Source of the DNA: Floccularia luteovirens
Taxonomy: Eukaryota; Basidiomycota; Agaricomycetes; Agaricales; Squamanitaceae
DNA length: 64,000 bases
Direction of reading: 5' to 3'
NCBI GenBank assembly: GCA_009739215.1
Contig: VSJF01000002.1
Span: 2,852,001 to 2,916,000, forward strand
Part shown: positions 25,457 to 37,443 of the stretch, in pieces
Layout: every line of letters starts with the position of its first letter
Position numbering within the stretch: the stretch's first letter is position 1
Made by a program: the position numbers and the translations under genes
Notes under the pieces: generated by a model
The model's input: only the letters and a program-made list of their open reading frames with translations
The model's database searches: none
Told to the model about the DNA's origin: nothing

Positions 25457-25693
25457 GGTGGGTATGTTGATGATTATTGTTGGTGAGTGTGTAATGTCTG
25501 GTCAGTATAAATATCTTTCACATGCGTAGTCGCAGCGGAGCAGCTGCGGGTGCGGCAACCCTGCGATTGGACCACACTGCTCCAATCTGCAGCTACGTGT
25601 ATTTCCGTCGGTAATCATTGGTATAGTATAACATAATCCAGTCTACACTGTGGAAACAGCAACACCGTATAATACAAGAAATCTGCAAGGCAT

Positions 25694-27589
25694 TCATTGT
25701 TTCGATTTCTTGGCGTTGGTCGTCGTCTCGGTATCAACTGAATCATTGTCTAACCTTCGCTTGGTTTTCTCAGCATTAGCATCATTCTTCCCGACTAAGG
25801 CGTGTAGCTTTTCTAATGTGCCCTTTAGTATTTTTTTCTCTCCTACTCGGACAATGATAGCGTTGTTTTTGTTTCCTGGAATTTCTTGCTTCAACATTTG
25901 ATAATCATCCTGAAGCAACTTGTCAGCAATAATGACAGGAGAAGACAGATAAACGAATCTACTTCGATGCTTGTGGGATATTGACCCAACCGCTTTTCTA
26001 GGATTTCAAGGAGAATTGATACGACGTCAGAATCAAATTTCGGTTTCGGGGGTTTTCCTCTTCTCCTTGCTATGTCCCAATCTGTATTATTCGAGAGCAA
26101 GCGAGCAAAGGAAACAAGGTCTTGTGGTACCTCGAAGTCATATTCGATGATAAATATGCTTAACACTTGCATGAGTACAATGCTAGGGTGAAAAGGACGA
26201 CTTCCATACTCATCTCCACCCTCTTCTAACCACCAATCGATTCGCTCTTGGGTTACCTCGTTTGTTATTTCTGGGAGGTATTTTGTTACAGCAGCCACGA
26301 TAAGATCTGCCCTAATTTCTACGACATCGCCTGGGTTACCCAGTGTATTATCTGGAAGTGGCAATAAGTCAACATGACCATATCTACGTAACAGCTCTGC
26401 ATTTGGGAGATCGCCATACGTATTCCACTAGAAAACTCCTGTCATCTACTTGCATTGTTTGCCTGAATAATATACGTACGATCTGCTCCCTAGCCATGAT
26501 ATTTTTGGTAGCGATCATTTTCAGATCATGTTGTTCATGGAATAATTTAGCCTTAAGTTGCATATCAATTAGAAGAAGGGTGAATCTAATTTAGAGAAAA
26601 TGAATACCGACATTTTCACATCTATATCTTGCATTCAATAAGTCAGCCATCGGAACCATGGCGATATCTAATGAATCATCCTCTTCGGTGTCATCCTCAT
26701 GGGTAAGGTTGTCTGTTTGTTCCCTGGGAACTTCATTTGAATCAACATCCATTGCGTTCCTTGTATTGTCGTCATCCTCAGTGAATTCCCCGCCGTCCCA
26801 TTTCTCCACATTGAAACTTCTGGAAAGAATTCTACTCCCCATCGTGTGATATATGTCGAGTGAATAATAATCCTGTGGTTCATTCTTTACAAAAAGGTCT
26901 GGCCGAGCCTGAATAACCCGCTGTTAAGACCAAGCGAATGACAATATTCCTGACGCACATTGAGAGCGGGGATTACTTTCTCTCTGAAATCCCTCTCCGC
27001 ATCATCTTTGCCCAGTTTTTCTGATTGTGATTTTCATCAGTTCACGAAGATACTCAAACTATGGTGATGAGACAGACCTACCACGGAAGTACCTTCCAGT
27101 TCAGCCAGGTCAGATTCATTCCAAAACATCGGTGTGGTAAACGACGTGGGAAGAGATTCTGATCGGATGTTTAGGTTATATGTACAATGTAAATCGTGCT
27201 CGCAACAAGATACCAAGGTATTTGGACCACTTTGAATCAGTAGGTCGTGCTGCCTCCCACATCATGCACAAAATCAAACCCGCCCATCCTTCGTGGAGTT
27301 TCAAAGCTTTCCAGGATTCGATGCCAAATAGTGAAGGAAGTTTACATGTACGCGTCGATAGCGTTGCAGATCGTGGAATTGTGAATAATGTATGTCCTGA
27401 CTTCTCCAATGATCAGCATTTGACATCAATTAATAAACCGGAAAAAGTCACAGGAATATGCCTGGTTGCTACGGCCCCTCGACCGCCTTCAGCAGGAGGG
27501 AACTCAATGACATTTATTGATGTGGTGTCAATATAACCTCCTTGGGACTGGAACCAGTCCAGAAAGTGGTGAAAATTTGTAGATGACAT
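25694..27589 (-). CDS. RKM4: SET-domain lysine methyltransferase, SETD6/RKM4 type
   Basis: Minus-strand multi-exon gene starting MSSTNFHHFLDWFQSQGGYI. The split SET domain reads GRGAVATR, then SLFGIESWKALKLHEGWAGL, with the catalytic part MVPMADLLNARYRC and QIWNTYGDLPNAELLRRYGH (the NxYG motif). The Rubisco-LSMT-like substrate-binding region follows, starting NPGDVVEIRADLIV. The C-terminus is basic (NAKKSKQ), a possible nuclear signal. Yeast Rkm4 methylates ribosomal protein Rpl42; SETD6 methylates RelA and other targets in animals. Frames are intact when the intron after PALN is removed. Confidence 0.88.
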
Positions 27590-27842
27590 ACTTGATAACG
27601 TGAAAATCAGTGATGCGTTCGGCTCTTTCGGAGTTAGCAGATTTAGGTTCGTGCTATTACATATACAAACAAGGCTTCTTCCCTCTCGCTCAAGAAGTGT
27701 ATCAGTAGTAACTAATCAAAAGCTAGACATAAGGGTTCTAGGTAATGTGCTCATCAGCCCACTGCAGGTAGTATTCATTCATATTTCTTACTTTCGAATT
27801 CAAAGCCAAGCTCATTGTACAAGGTTCGGGTATCTACCACCA

Positions 27843-28385
27843 TCATATAGGGGTCCTGCCGCCTTTAGATTCATTGTGTGAAAGGTGTCGTCCAAAGACT
27901 TTACTATTTTCATCAAACACGTTTTTCCTAGCACCCAAAACGACTTGCACACCCCTCACAGGACTTGGAAATCGCCATTCCATCTCCAGGAATATAAGGT
28001 ATCGGACTGCATGGAGGCATATTTTTCAAAACCCTTGCGTACCTAAATGTCAAAACGAGCAATATGTAAATCCTATCCCTGCCGAAAATTGATTAGGAGC
28101 AAACGTTGTGTCCCTGTTCACTATTTCGTCTAGATGGGGTTGGCCATTGCCTCTTAGGACATATTTCCAGCGAGCATATCGGGGGTTCCATATACTCTAC
28201 AATGGAACACCTCCCTCGAGGTGCTTTAATAGTTGACATGATCGATGTTTACCTTCTGGTCGTGGTTCACACGAGGTTAGCTTACGGATAGACGGATAGA
28301 CTACCAGAAATCGATTACGGGCTCGAAGCCAACCAACGTACACCTGATGATCGGGTACAGGAAGTGATGGCTCCTTTACGACCCT
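27843..28385 (-). pseudogene. Relic of an unknown protein gene with in-frame stop codons
   Basis: One continuous minus-strand frame has clearly protein-like composition but is broken by three stops (TAG near 28199, TGA near 28045 and 28021). Preserved blocks are PVPDHQVYVGWLRARNRFLV, WNPRYARWKYVLRGNGQPHL, NRDTTFAPNQFSAGIGFTYC, HAVRYLIFLEMEWRFPSPVR and GRHLSHNESKGGRT. The blocks stay in the same frame, which favours simple nonsense decay over introns. The family is not recognised. It lies in the 1.7-kb gap upstream of the SET gene. Confidence 0.55.
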
Positions 28386-29326
28386 TCATCTGCTAATCCA
28401 ATAGATTTCCGCCGGACATTCAAGACTTGACGTTTTTATTCTTTAAGGTGATATAAGACAGGACAGTCAACCTGTAACGCGACTAATCAATATTACTGAT
28501 CCTGAGCAAGTGTTTGGCTCATTTTCTCCTTTGCTGGCTGTGATGTAGGTGAGTTTATTGTCTATCGTCGTAATGGGCAAAACACCCCGTTAATTTGGAG
28601 GCACTAGTGATATTAGCCGAGCTATACAAGGAAAAGACTATCGAGTATTGAGGATGTTCTCGTTCACATGATTTGCCCTGTATAGTGATATACTATACAG
28701 TAGAACGGCCTTTCATTTAACCTAGTCCCAACAATGTCGAGCGGACTTGTAAGCCCTCTCCCATTATGACGCCTGTTATGGACCCTAATCTCGCAATGCG
28801 GCACTGTGAGCGCGATTTACGTATATTCAATATTCATTCTCTACTTATATTAATGTTGAACCGCGTTTTAATTCACTTTTGGATTTTTGATTGAGCGGGC
28901 AACGATACCCGTGCATTGCATTAATGGTTCCAAAAGTAGTTCTTTCCCAATAAGCCGCTAGCTACTAAATTATCACGAGATAAGATAAGTCCATGATTCT
29001 AACAGCATAAATGATGCACACGACCACCATTTTACGAAACATGGAAGCAAGACAGAGCTGGCATGTAAACAGAACAGATGTTTGCAAACCGGCGGTACAG
29101 CGTAGGTACAGGGACTGGGAAGTAGGACTGGATTGTATGTGATACTGTATATGTGATATGTTATGTTATAAAACTTTGAATGTTGGGGTTCTTTGCTTCG
29201 ACGAATCAATGAGCGTGGGAAAATGTGCAGTTAGCTTATGATTCTGTAGGAAGACTGCTGTTTGAGTGAGGCTCTTAGAACAACGTTCTTTGCCAGCCTT
29301 TTCTTCCCTGCCACTCAAGGCAGGTT
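28386..29326. other. Intergenic region, nothing recognised
   Basis: Only short frames lie between the pseudogene and the CRAL-TRIO gene. It probably includes the CRAL-TRIO promoter. No repeat or RNA gene was seen. Confidence 0.4.
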
Positions 29327-30843
29327 ATGGACATTCGAGACCGCCTTCAGGCCAACCACAAAACATTATTGGAACTCTATCAGGCTAACTTGGAAGATGT
29401 CCTCAGCTTGCAGGCCACTCTTATTCGCGATATCATGCCTTCTGTTACCGATGAGCTGGAGTTAGGTCCGGACGCCACGGAGTGGGCGAATGATTATCTC
29501 CAAGACACCTGTGCGTACCTGCTTCTTACTTCACAAATGGTAAGCCAGTTTATAGAAAGAAACCATCGCTTACTTGGCAATTTGTGTTAGCTTCCATCTT
29601 CAGAACCTCGAAAGTAAGTCGTTTTGAAAATTCACTTACTGTTTTCTCACCAACTTTGGACAACAGCGTAACATGTTTACGAGATCTTTTGCTTTAGAAT
29701 CCATGCAGAAAAGTCTCGTTTGGAGGTTAACACATTTATGGCCCTTGGTACCTCCATCACCCATTCCAAATGTATATTGTCTACCAGATAATGTCCGCGA
29801 CCCTTTTGGCAGACCTATTATAGTAATCAAAGTGGTTGCATTCGATGAAACCTCTGAAGTTATCAAAAAATACATTTTGCAGGCGTTCGAGCAACTCAGA
29901 ACTCATCTGCGGCATTTGCATGATACCGCAGACGATGGTCAGGAACCACCGCTGCAATATATTGTTTTACTGGACCTGGCTGCTCTTTCCCTCCAAAGCT
30001 TTGTGAGCCGCTAATAACCTTTCTTGATTCTGAACTAACTGGGTGAAGAATATCGATCTTGTTACATGGACCATTCGTGAAGTTATTCCGCGCTTCCCGG
30101 GAATGCTTGGGGCAGGCAGGTGCCTCTTCTCGCTATGAAGCACTGTAGTTGACTTTACTTCGTTTAGTCTTCGTCGTAAATTATTCCTGGGCACACTCTG
30201 GGATGTGGTCCATTGTCAAGTCCGTCTTCTCTCGCTGTAACATAGTCCGTGTTTTTCTGATATAGGATTAACTTAGGCATATTCTTCCCGAGTCTGCACT
30301 TTCAAGAATGTTTTTCCCATCTAAGGATGAACTTGTCCGCTACTTTTCTTCTTCGGCGTTACCACAAGGTATCTCAGATAAGATCTTTAAAAGATAGCAT
30401 CACATTTACGAGACATCATAGATTATGGTGGCACACTACCGCTTTTGACAGATTTACGGGATCCCCTGCGACCAGTTGAAGCAGTGGCGGAGCAGCCAGC
30501 TTCAGAAAGTCAATATCCACCCCCGGAGACATTTGTACCCACTCCCGCTCCAACAGTATTCTCGCTGTCACCAACTTCTCTGTTAAATCCGTTCTACGGA
30601 TATCCTGCTTTGACCAGCTCATCACGCGTTCTACCATCTCTACACCATGGCCGCCGGCGAAAGCGAGACCTAGCCCGGACTCTGGCCATACTTTTCTGGA
30701 CCAGATGGCATACACACATTACTGTTAGTTTTTGTATTGCTCTTCTCGTGCTTGCCATGCGTCCCGTTCCACGCCGTACCATTTTACGCGTATTTAAAGG
30801 GATTAGCAGTTGGAAGTTGTTGACTCCCCTTATTGGGAGATAA
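29327..30843 (+). CDS. CRAL-TRIO (Sec14-like) lipid-binding protein with a C-terminal membrane segment
   Basis: Multi-exon gene starting MDIRDRLQANHKTLLELYQA. The CRAL-TRIO N-terminal part (SMQKSLVWRLTHLWPL) precedes the lipid-binding domain: DPFGRPIIVIKVVAFDE, QYIVLLDLAALSLQS, DLVTWTIREVIPRFPGMLG and FVVNYSWAHSGMWSIVK. The gate region reads RILPESALSRMFFPSKDELV, then LPQDYGGTLPLL. After a Pro-rich linker there is a basic patch (HGRRRKRDLARTL) and a hydrophobic stretch (ITVSFCIALLVLAM). This layout is that of a membrane-anchored Sec14-family phosphoinositide or lipid transfer protein. The ligand is unknown. Confidence 0.88.
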
Positions 30844-31030
30844 TAACAATAATTTTGAGTCAATGGACTCGCTTGTCCTCTGAACTCTGCCAACAGTCAT
30901 TTTGCTGTCCAGCTTGGAATTTTGTTGCTACATGTTCATAGGGCGCGGACAACAGGTATTTATTATAGGATGGATTACATGTATGTCGTTACCTAATTCA
31001 TTGTACATCATGATTATTTCATTTGAGAGT

Positions 31031-32396
31031 TTACAAAAAGTATTCAGGCAACTGCAATATGATCAGAAGAAGCGGTTAAATCATTCATCCGTGTGGTAAC
31101 GTGTATGAGAAAAAGTACTAACTTTACCACCAGCATTTTGAGCTGCCTGTTGACTTGGACCATCTCTATCATTTTCAGGAGCGGCATCGAAAACATTGAA
31201 ATACATCGATCCTCCAGGACCAACTTCGAGAATACTAGCGGAGTTTCCACATCGGTAACAGTAATTCGGTGCCGACCATACTGTGGAAAGATGCTTGTCA
31301 AATAGAGAAGCATAACCCTCCATACAAAGTTGATGCGCGCGAAGAATATGTGACATCTTGTTCTGGTCGAGGAATTTGTGGACCACCCCAGAACCAAACG
31401 TGTAACCCGCTCCGCTAAGGACAGTTTGTAAGCTAAGGAGAGGCTAGAAGTCGCTTTGTTATGAACACACACCGGGGGGAGATGGCGAAGTCTTCCTTTT
31501 CTGGATCAGGATCTGACCATACGAGATCAGCCATTGGTCCTTCATGGGGAATCTCTACGAGGAGTATAAGCCTTGCTGCATTAGCGGGGGGAATTGAAAA
31601 TGGATATATCGAACCTCGAAACCGATCGACCACCTTGATTTGGTCAATTGAATGGATAGAAGGTGAAAGACCTATAAAGCGTTTGGTCAAAGGGATGATG
31701 AATTTGTGATGTGAAGATGCTCCAGACGTACCACCGTGGACACAGAATATCCGGTCATCGATCACTACAGATAGAGTTAAGAAGTCGAACATGTCTGTGA
31801 AGTACGTCCACACATGCGACGAGCCGTATTTGCGGACACACTCGGTGTAAAAACCATAAGTCTGCGAGACTGTTATATGAGATGAGGCCGACTTAGATAA
31901 TACAGCTCAACGACGGACTTGAGTCACCGCTCTCGATTCGTGGTTCCCTCTGATGAGTTGTACTCGGTCTGGATATCTCAGTTTTAAGCAGGTCAATAGG
32001 GATATCGTTTCAACACTGAATAGACCACGGTCGACATAGTCACCTGATAAAACAAATTTGAGCAAATTCTAGCTTCACATATAAAACCGTGGTGGGGAAG
32101 ACTGTACCAAGAAACAGATAGTTTGTATCAGGGGCATAACCACCTATGCGAAATATTTCTATAAGGTCATAAAACTGACTTGTAACCCAATGAAAATTAT
32201 GATTTTAATCCACCAGAAGTGTGACTCACCCATGTATATCACCTACGACAGTAACTGGGGCACTAACATGAACTACATTGGACTCCCTCATGAGAACTTC
32301 TTTTGTTTTCTCGCATATTTCACGTAAGAGCGCTTCGTGTAAGAGTTGCTTGCGAAGTAATTGCTGAATACAAGCATCAAGGTCAAAGGGAGCCAT
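31031..32396 (-). CDS. PPG1: PP2A-like serine/threonine phosphatase catalytic subunit PPG1
   Basis: Minus-strand gene starting [20 protein letters not shown]. All PPP-family metal motifs are present: [30 protein letters not shown] and CVHGG. Ppg1-typical stretches include [20 protein letters not shown] and [20 protein letters not shown]. The C-terminus needs a last tiny exon. Splicing after the codons for NAGGK (donor GTTAGT, acceptor TTGCAG) adds LPEYFL and a stop at 31031. This restores the terminal YFL of PP2A-type subunits, where the last Leu can be carboxymethylated. Without that intron the protein would end [10 protein letters not shown]. In yeast Ppg1 acts with the Far/STRIPAK-like complex. 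It converges on the CRAL-TRIO gene. Confidence 0.93.
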
Positions 32397-34163
32397 AGAC
32401 TGGAATATACAAATTGGAAATTATTCAGGGCTCACAGCAATCTCATTCGTCCGTTTGTCCTTGTTTGGCGCAGACCATTGGATTCTGCCATAAAACATTC
32501 TCTGAAATTTCCGTGTCAATATGTGTTGTTCATCATCAATTTTCGCTGTGAAATGTTAAAAAAAGATTTGGCCATTCTTTTTTACACTTTTCATGCGATC
32601 ATCAGCCTTGCAATTGACAAACAAATGCATTCATTTAGACAGCAAGCCTTTAGTTTCATTCTCGAATCTATTCCAAATTATTGACATCGAAATCTAATTC
32701 CGTGACGTTTCTCTGGAATTCGACCCACAGTCGAGAACTATCAATATCTTTCCTTATTTTCATTTCGCGTCCATTATATATATAGATATAATATGAATTT
32801 CTTTCTAGGTATTTTTCTTTCCTTAGCTTCATTGTCATCCGCCCCGTGATATCCGGACAATGCGCAAATCAAAAAAGTTTTAGTATATGGTTGCTAGAAC
32901 AATGTATATGAAGTGAGTAAGTATGGGAGTTTATAATTCAAAAGTGCTGGGAAAATTAAACAATTCTTTTGCGGGAAAAGCATGCATGTGCATGAAAGAT
33001 CTTCGATTTACTTTTTTTTTTTTGTTGATGAGAAATATTTCCTTCCAGGATCACGGCGTTTTCAAGTCTTGGATACTTGATACCATGATGGGTTTATGAT
33101 TGATCAAAGCTTTGACAGTTATGAAGAATTCCTTTGTGACCGAGAGTTCTTGTACAAGGCCGATTGTAATCTTTGCTAAGTTACTGTAAACTAAATGGTC
33201 AGAAATCGGAACTCCATGATTATTACGAAGAGCTGTTTCCCTGCCCTGTATCGTGCGGCGGTGTGCAAGACCAATTGACCTTGTCGATTTTTGGTGAAAT
33301 TGGGTTTAGTTGGGGTTCTATCCAGATCCCTTTTCTAGATATTTTGAAATTCATGGCATGTAGTAAGTATTACTAGTTCCGCATTAATGTATCACCAGAA
33401 CCCTGGCCGTCGCAAGACTGGTCTGTCACGCTTCTACTTTACCCTATATCTTATTCTCAGAGTTCGCTTTAATTTGCTTCACAGAACATCCATCCTATCA
33501 ACATTTAGATCGCCATTTTTGATCCAAAAGGTAGCCCCTCGAACGTCAATAGTGTGAGCATATTCCCATACGTATCATAGAGTTACTTATGGCTTATTTG
33601 ACATTGGTTGCCTAACCTTTTTCGGTCACAGTAAATTCTCGATTGTTTCCAGCCGCTCCCGAACCTAAATTTCTTGAAGGCACGCTCATCTCATCTGTAG
33701 ATTCAGTGCTGCTTAGCTCGGTTATCCGAATTATGTTCCCCCAATGTACGATCTTGCAGCGCAATTTAGGCACTTGATCATGTATTTTGGACTACAAGGC
33801 ATCCAGTTGGCTTATTTTCGACGTCAGTCGGTCCAGAATCTCCCCTTAAACCCTTATTCTCATGGCAGTCAACTTCGTTCAATTTCTTTCAAGGCCCAAG
33901 TTGGCTCTAAATAGTTGGTTAGCACGCACCCGTGGATAGCGGGTCCTTCCGTCTTTCGGGCCCAGGATTGAATCCGTCAGGTTATGATCTAATTCGCGGA
34001 TTCGTCTTCCCCGATGTCCACTTAATTGCCAAGTTTGTTATATGATATCTTGGGTTGCTAGATCCTATTAAAGGACCATGGTGTTGCTCCCTAATACTAC
34101 GCTAACAGCCTAAGCTGCGTTGCTCCCCCATATCCCGAAGGTTCCTTCCCCGTCGTCATCCTC
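32397..34163. other. Long non-coding region upstream of the zinc-finger gene
   Basis: About 1.8 kb without a convincing gene. It is AT-rich at 32.4-33.1 kb, with a T11 run near 33015, and becomes pyrimidine-rich towards 34.1 kb. It probably contains the divergent promoters of PPG1 and the zinc-finger gene. Confidence 0.5.
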
Positions 34164-35082
34164 ATGCATCACAGAGAACCTCGCTCCTATGCTTACGACG
34201 AGTGCTATGGTACAACTAACCTGCCTCCAAACCACGGCCCAGGGTACCCCGCAACCTCAAACCCACATTACCACCAGCAATATGACGGGTCAAATTCCTA
34301 TTATGCCGCAGGTGCTGCTCCAGGAGCTGCTAATACAGGTGCGCACTATCATGCCATTGAGTTTTTTATCTGTATCTGAAAGCTTTACCAAAGCCAATCC
34401 CTCTAATCACTATTCTCGTAGTATGACACCTGTTGCCGCCCCTTCACGCTACTACCCAACACAAGCTTCCTCATCCTCCGCACAACCTGTTCACCCAGCA
34501 CAATCCCATTATTATGCCCAGCAGAACGTTGTGTCCTCGGATCGGCGATCACATCACTCTACACACGTCTCCCAAAATCAATTCATTCCTACGCCGTCGG
34601 ATATGGCTTACAACAACTATGAACAATTATAATTCCCAAATGCCTTCGGGAGTCCCGCCACCAGATCCTTACGCATCAGAGATTGGGTATCAGATACCAA
34701 TGGTACCTTCCTCAACTGGAATGCATCGTCCCTCTCGGATAACCACAGGGCGCCCTCGCACTACTTCCGGCACAGCCAGCACTTCACCAACTTCAGCGTC
34801 ATCGCCTTCAGGAGAACGATTTGCTTGTGAGCAATGCGGCAAGACGTTCTCCCGATCGCATGATAGAAAACGGCATTACGAGACACAGCATAACTCTTCA
34901 CCAGTTCTTCACCGGTGTCGTTTTTGTGAAAAGGAATTTAGCAGGTACGTTGTACTTTCGGCCTAAAAATTTCTTCATTATGATTTTATGGTATATATTG
35001 CGTAAGAGGGCTGATATATAGACCCACAGGGCAGGATTCGCTGAAAAGACACTTAGATAATGGCTGTGACGAGATGCCTTAG
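34164..35082 (+). CDS. C2H2-type zinc finger protein, with an apparent one-base frameshift
   Basis: The N-terminus starts MHHREPRSYAYDECYG and is rich in Tyr, Gln, Ser and Pro (HYHQQYDGSNSYYAAGAAPG, then SRYYPTQASSSSAQPV). The C-terminal half has ERFACEQCGKTFSRSHDRKR followed by HYETQH, a C2H2 finger. A second, variant finger follows: HRCRFCEKEFSR, then DSLKRHLDNGC after an intron (C2HC-like). The protein ends CDEMP. It is probably a DNA-binding regulator. The two halves are in different frames: the upstream frame ends at NNYEQL just after 34620, while the downstream frame reads NNYNSQMPSG. No short intron of the right length and composition bridges them. One extra base is the simplest explanation. 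Confidence 0.8.
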
Positions 35083-36319
35083 CTTCTTCTGTCAAAAAAA
35101 TATTGGTAAGTTTGTATTCATTTTTTTTGGAGTAGGATTTAATTAAACTGATTTCAATTGATGGATCTATTTACTGCAACAACAGTGATCTTGTCAGCTT
35201 CTTGTATTCTGTCCATGCATATACGTCTATACCAAACATTGACGAGGGGCCCGGCAGATTGTGTGTTTTTTTTTATTTATCCATGTACGCTCCTTGGGGA
35301 TGAGCCTTCCGCAGAAGGCTGGAATGGACTCCTGTCGCATTGCATTCACGTTGACGTTTGTTATGTTTGTGTGGTAAAAAAAAAAAAAGTTGCATCGACT
35401 CATCCATATGATATCCGAATAAGACCCAGAATGGGAAAACTCACGGCAGTTTGCGGTGCACCTGTTTTTTTTGTATGCTTACCAAATGAGTTTCGTTCCC
35501 CTTTCCTACCTCCTACGTCCCTTAAAGTGACTGTCGTACTGATTTCGACATCATTACTCTTCAAACAATTGCAACAGTACACTTTCAGCCTTTTCCGCAA
35601 CATAAATCTATGTTATACATATATGATTATCAATTGTTAACCTTTTCCCCCCAAATCGGTGTTCTTGCGGTGTTTATTTTACCATTTATTGTCATTCCAA
35701 ATCGGTAACATGATTTTTAATCACCGAGGTTTTTTTTCTTCTTTCCGTTTAGCAGCTTGTTAGCTTAACCCTTGCAGTTCATATAACCAAAAAATCCTAC
35801 TCATATAACCAGAATCGAGATTTCCACGACCTTGCTCCCTTAGCATTGTAATACGCTAATCTAACTTAAATGTAGCTAGGAACAAATGAAGTATATCCCT
35901 AGTGCAGGTTATTTACCTCCTATTGGAAATTATACCATCGTGTTTTTACCTCCTCCGTTGTCGCTAAATCCACGACGAGCTCCATGACGGCCCTGATGAT
36001 TGCTGGCATGCACGATGCACGACGCAACATGACCCAATAATTTCCACCAACCAGGTGACACTGTGTATGAAAGGGGTGAAACCGAACCCAAATGGTAAAA
36101 TGACTCTGTTTTTGAAGTGCCTCGAGGAGAGCTACACCGAATTCCCAGACCCATATGGGTCATCAAAAACGAACATGGTCCGATGGTTGACAAACCCACA
36201 AAGAAGCTTTGTAAAATGGAACAACATGATCAATGTGACGAAACTCTCAAATAACAAACGACTTGGAAACATATACAGTACCTGGAAAACCCTTGCACAG
36301 CAGAAGACTACAAAGTTTA
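35083..36319. other. Intergenic region without a recognised gene
   Basis: A 160-codon open frame (35158-35640) is T-rich, repetitive (with an A12 run near 35377) and looks like 3' flanking sequence. Frames at 36055-36240 are short and not conserved-looking. Nothing else is recognised. Confidence 0.45.
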
Positions 36320-37443
36320 TTAATCAGAAGCGTCAGAGTCGGCTTCGCGATCTTCATCCAAGCCTTCAATCTGGACATCTGTTGTGTCATTGTCATTTCT
36401 CTCCTCCTCCTCTCTGTCTTCTTTCGCCTTTTTCTTTTTATTGATCTTCTCGAGGATCTTATCCGCCCTATTGAATATTCCCCCTGTTGGAGCCCCGCAC
36501 GCCAGACATTTGGGTGTTTTCGCGAAGCGCTTGATGGCGCACGCTGAACAATAGTAATGACCACATCGTGTTACTACAGGATCTGTATAATGCTTCCGAC
36601 ATATCAGACAGGCGAATGGAACATCCTCATCGGAATCCGAGTCAGATTCGTCTTCAACCTGCTTTTTCGGATTTTCAGCAAGCTTAGTCAAGCTGCCAAC
36701 CAGCAAGATCTATGTTCATCAATATTGTCAATGTCGCGAAAATTAATGAAAATAGATCACGTACATGTTCCGCGGTCATGCAAGAATTTGCAGGTATCCC
36801 CAAAGCCACAATAACCGGTCTCTATTAAGATTAGGAGGAGAGCGTGAGTGAGTTTATACATGAACCGAAAGTATGGGGAATATACACACCCTTATAGTCC
36901 TTACACACGTCAGGTTGGTAATCTACTATGGTAACGGTGCGAATAGTGCTCGTACTTCTTTGCGGACCAACTCGCATCGCCTTTGGCATCCTCGGTGTTC
37001 TTGCGTATGTGACTTTTATACGCCTTTTGTCCATGATATTGACCATCATCGGGAATGTCATCCTCTTCATCCTCACCGGCATCTTCCTTCTCTTTCCGAC
37101 GTCGCTTGGCCATTAATTCTTCCATCTCGTCACCGGCTAAGATATCCAACGCCGCGTTGACGTGTGAGCCCGCTGCAGTCCATTTTACATCTGGTCCATC
37201 CTTCTCTGGTACATCCTGGTCATCTGTGCCATCACGCTGAGTGACTGTTCGCTTAGAACCCGCGCTGAGTAAATTGGTTGCTACTTTTTTTGTTGGCAAC
37301 ACAACCTGCGATTTTGAAGTTGAAACAGAAGGTGTTGACTGGTTATCGACGCCTGGAGATATAGAGCGTTTTCTAGCAGTGCTCGGACGTGATTTTCCCT
37401 TCTTGAAAAAAGGAACTTTGACGGGTTCGTTGGTTGAGGCCAT
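36320..37443 (-). CDS. CWC24: Pre-mRNA splicing factor CWC24 (RNF113 family), with two apparent frameshifts
   Basis: Minus-strand gene starting [18 protein letters not shown]. The conserved block [15 protein letters not shown] leads to [19 protein letters not shown] and a CCCH zinc finger ([20 protein letters not shown]). Then comes a RING finger: [31 protein letters not shown] and CLACG. CWC24 joins the spliceosome at activation and guards the 5' splice site; it is essential in yeast. Two one-base insertions break the frame. Near 36981, [10 protein letters not shown] must shift to AMRVGPQRS. Near 36686, the conserved YLAGWQLD is followed directly by a TAA, and one base later the frame resumes with KLAENPKKQ. 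No intron explains either. The copy is either dead or carries sequence errors. Confidence 0.9.

Noticed and set aside
28386..29260. Exons of an upstream gene for the CRAL-TRIO locus
   Set aside because: No open, protein-like frames that splice into MDIRDRL were found.
35158..35640. 160-codon open frame
   Set aside because: T-rich, low-complexity, Cys/Phe-heavy translation without conserved features; more likely the 3' flank of the zinc-finger gene.
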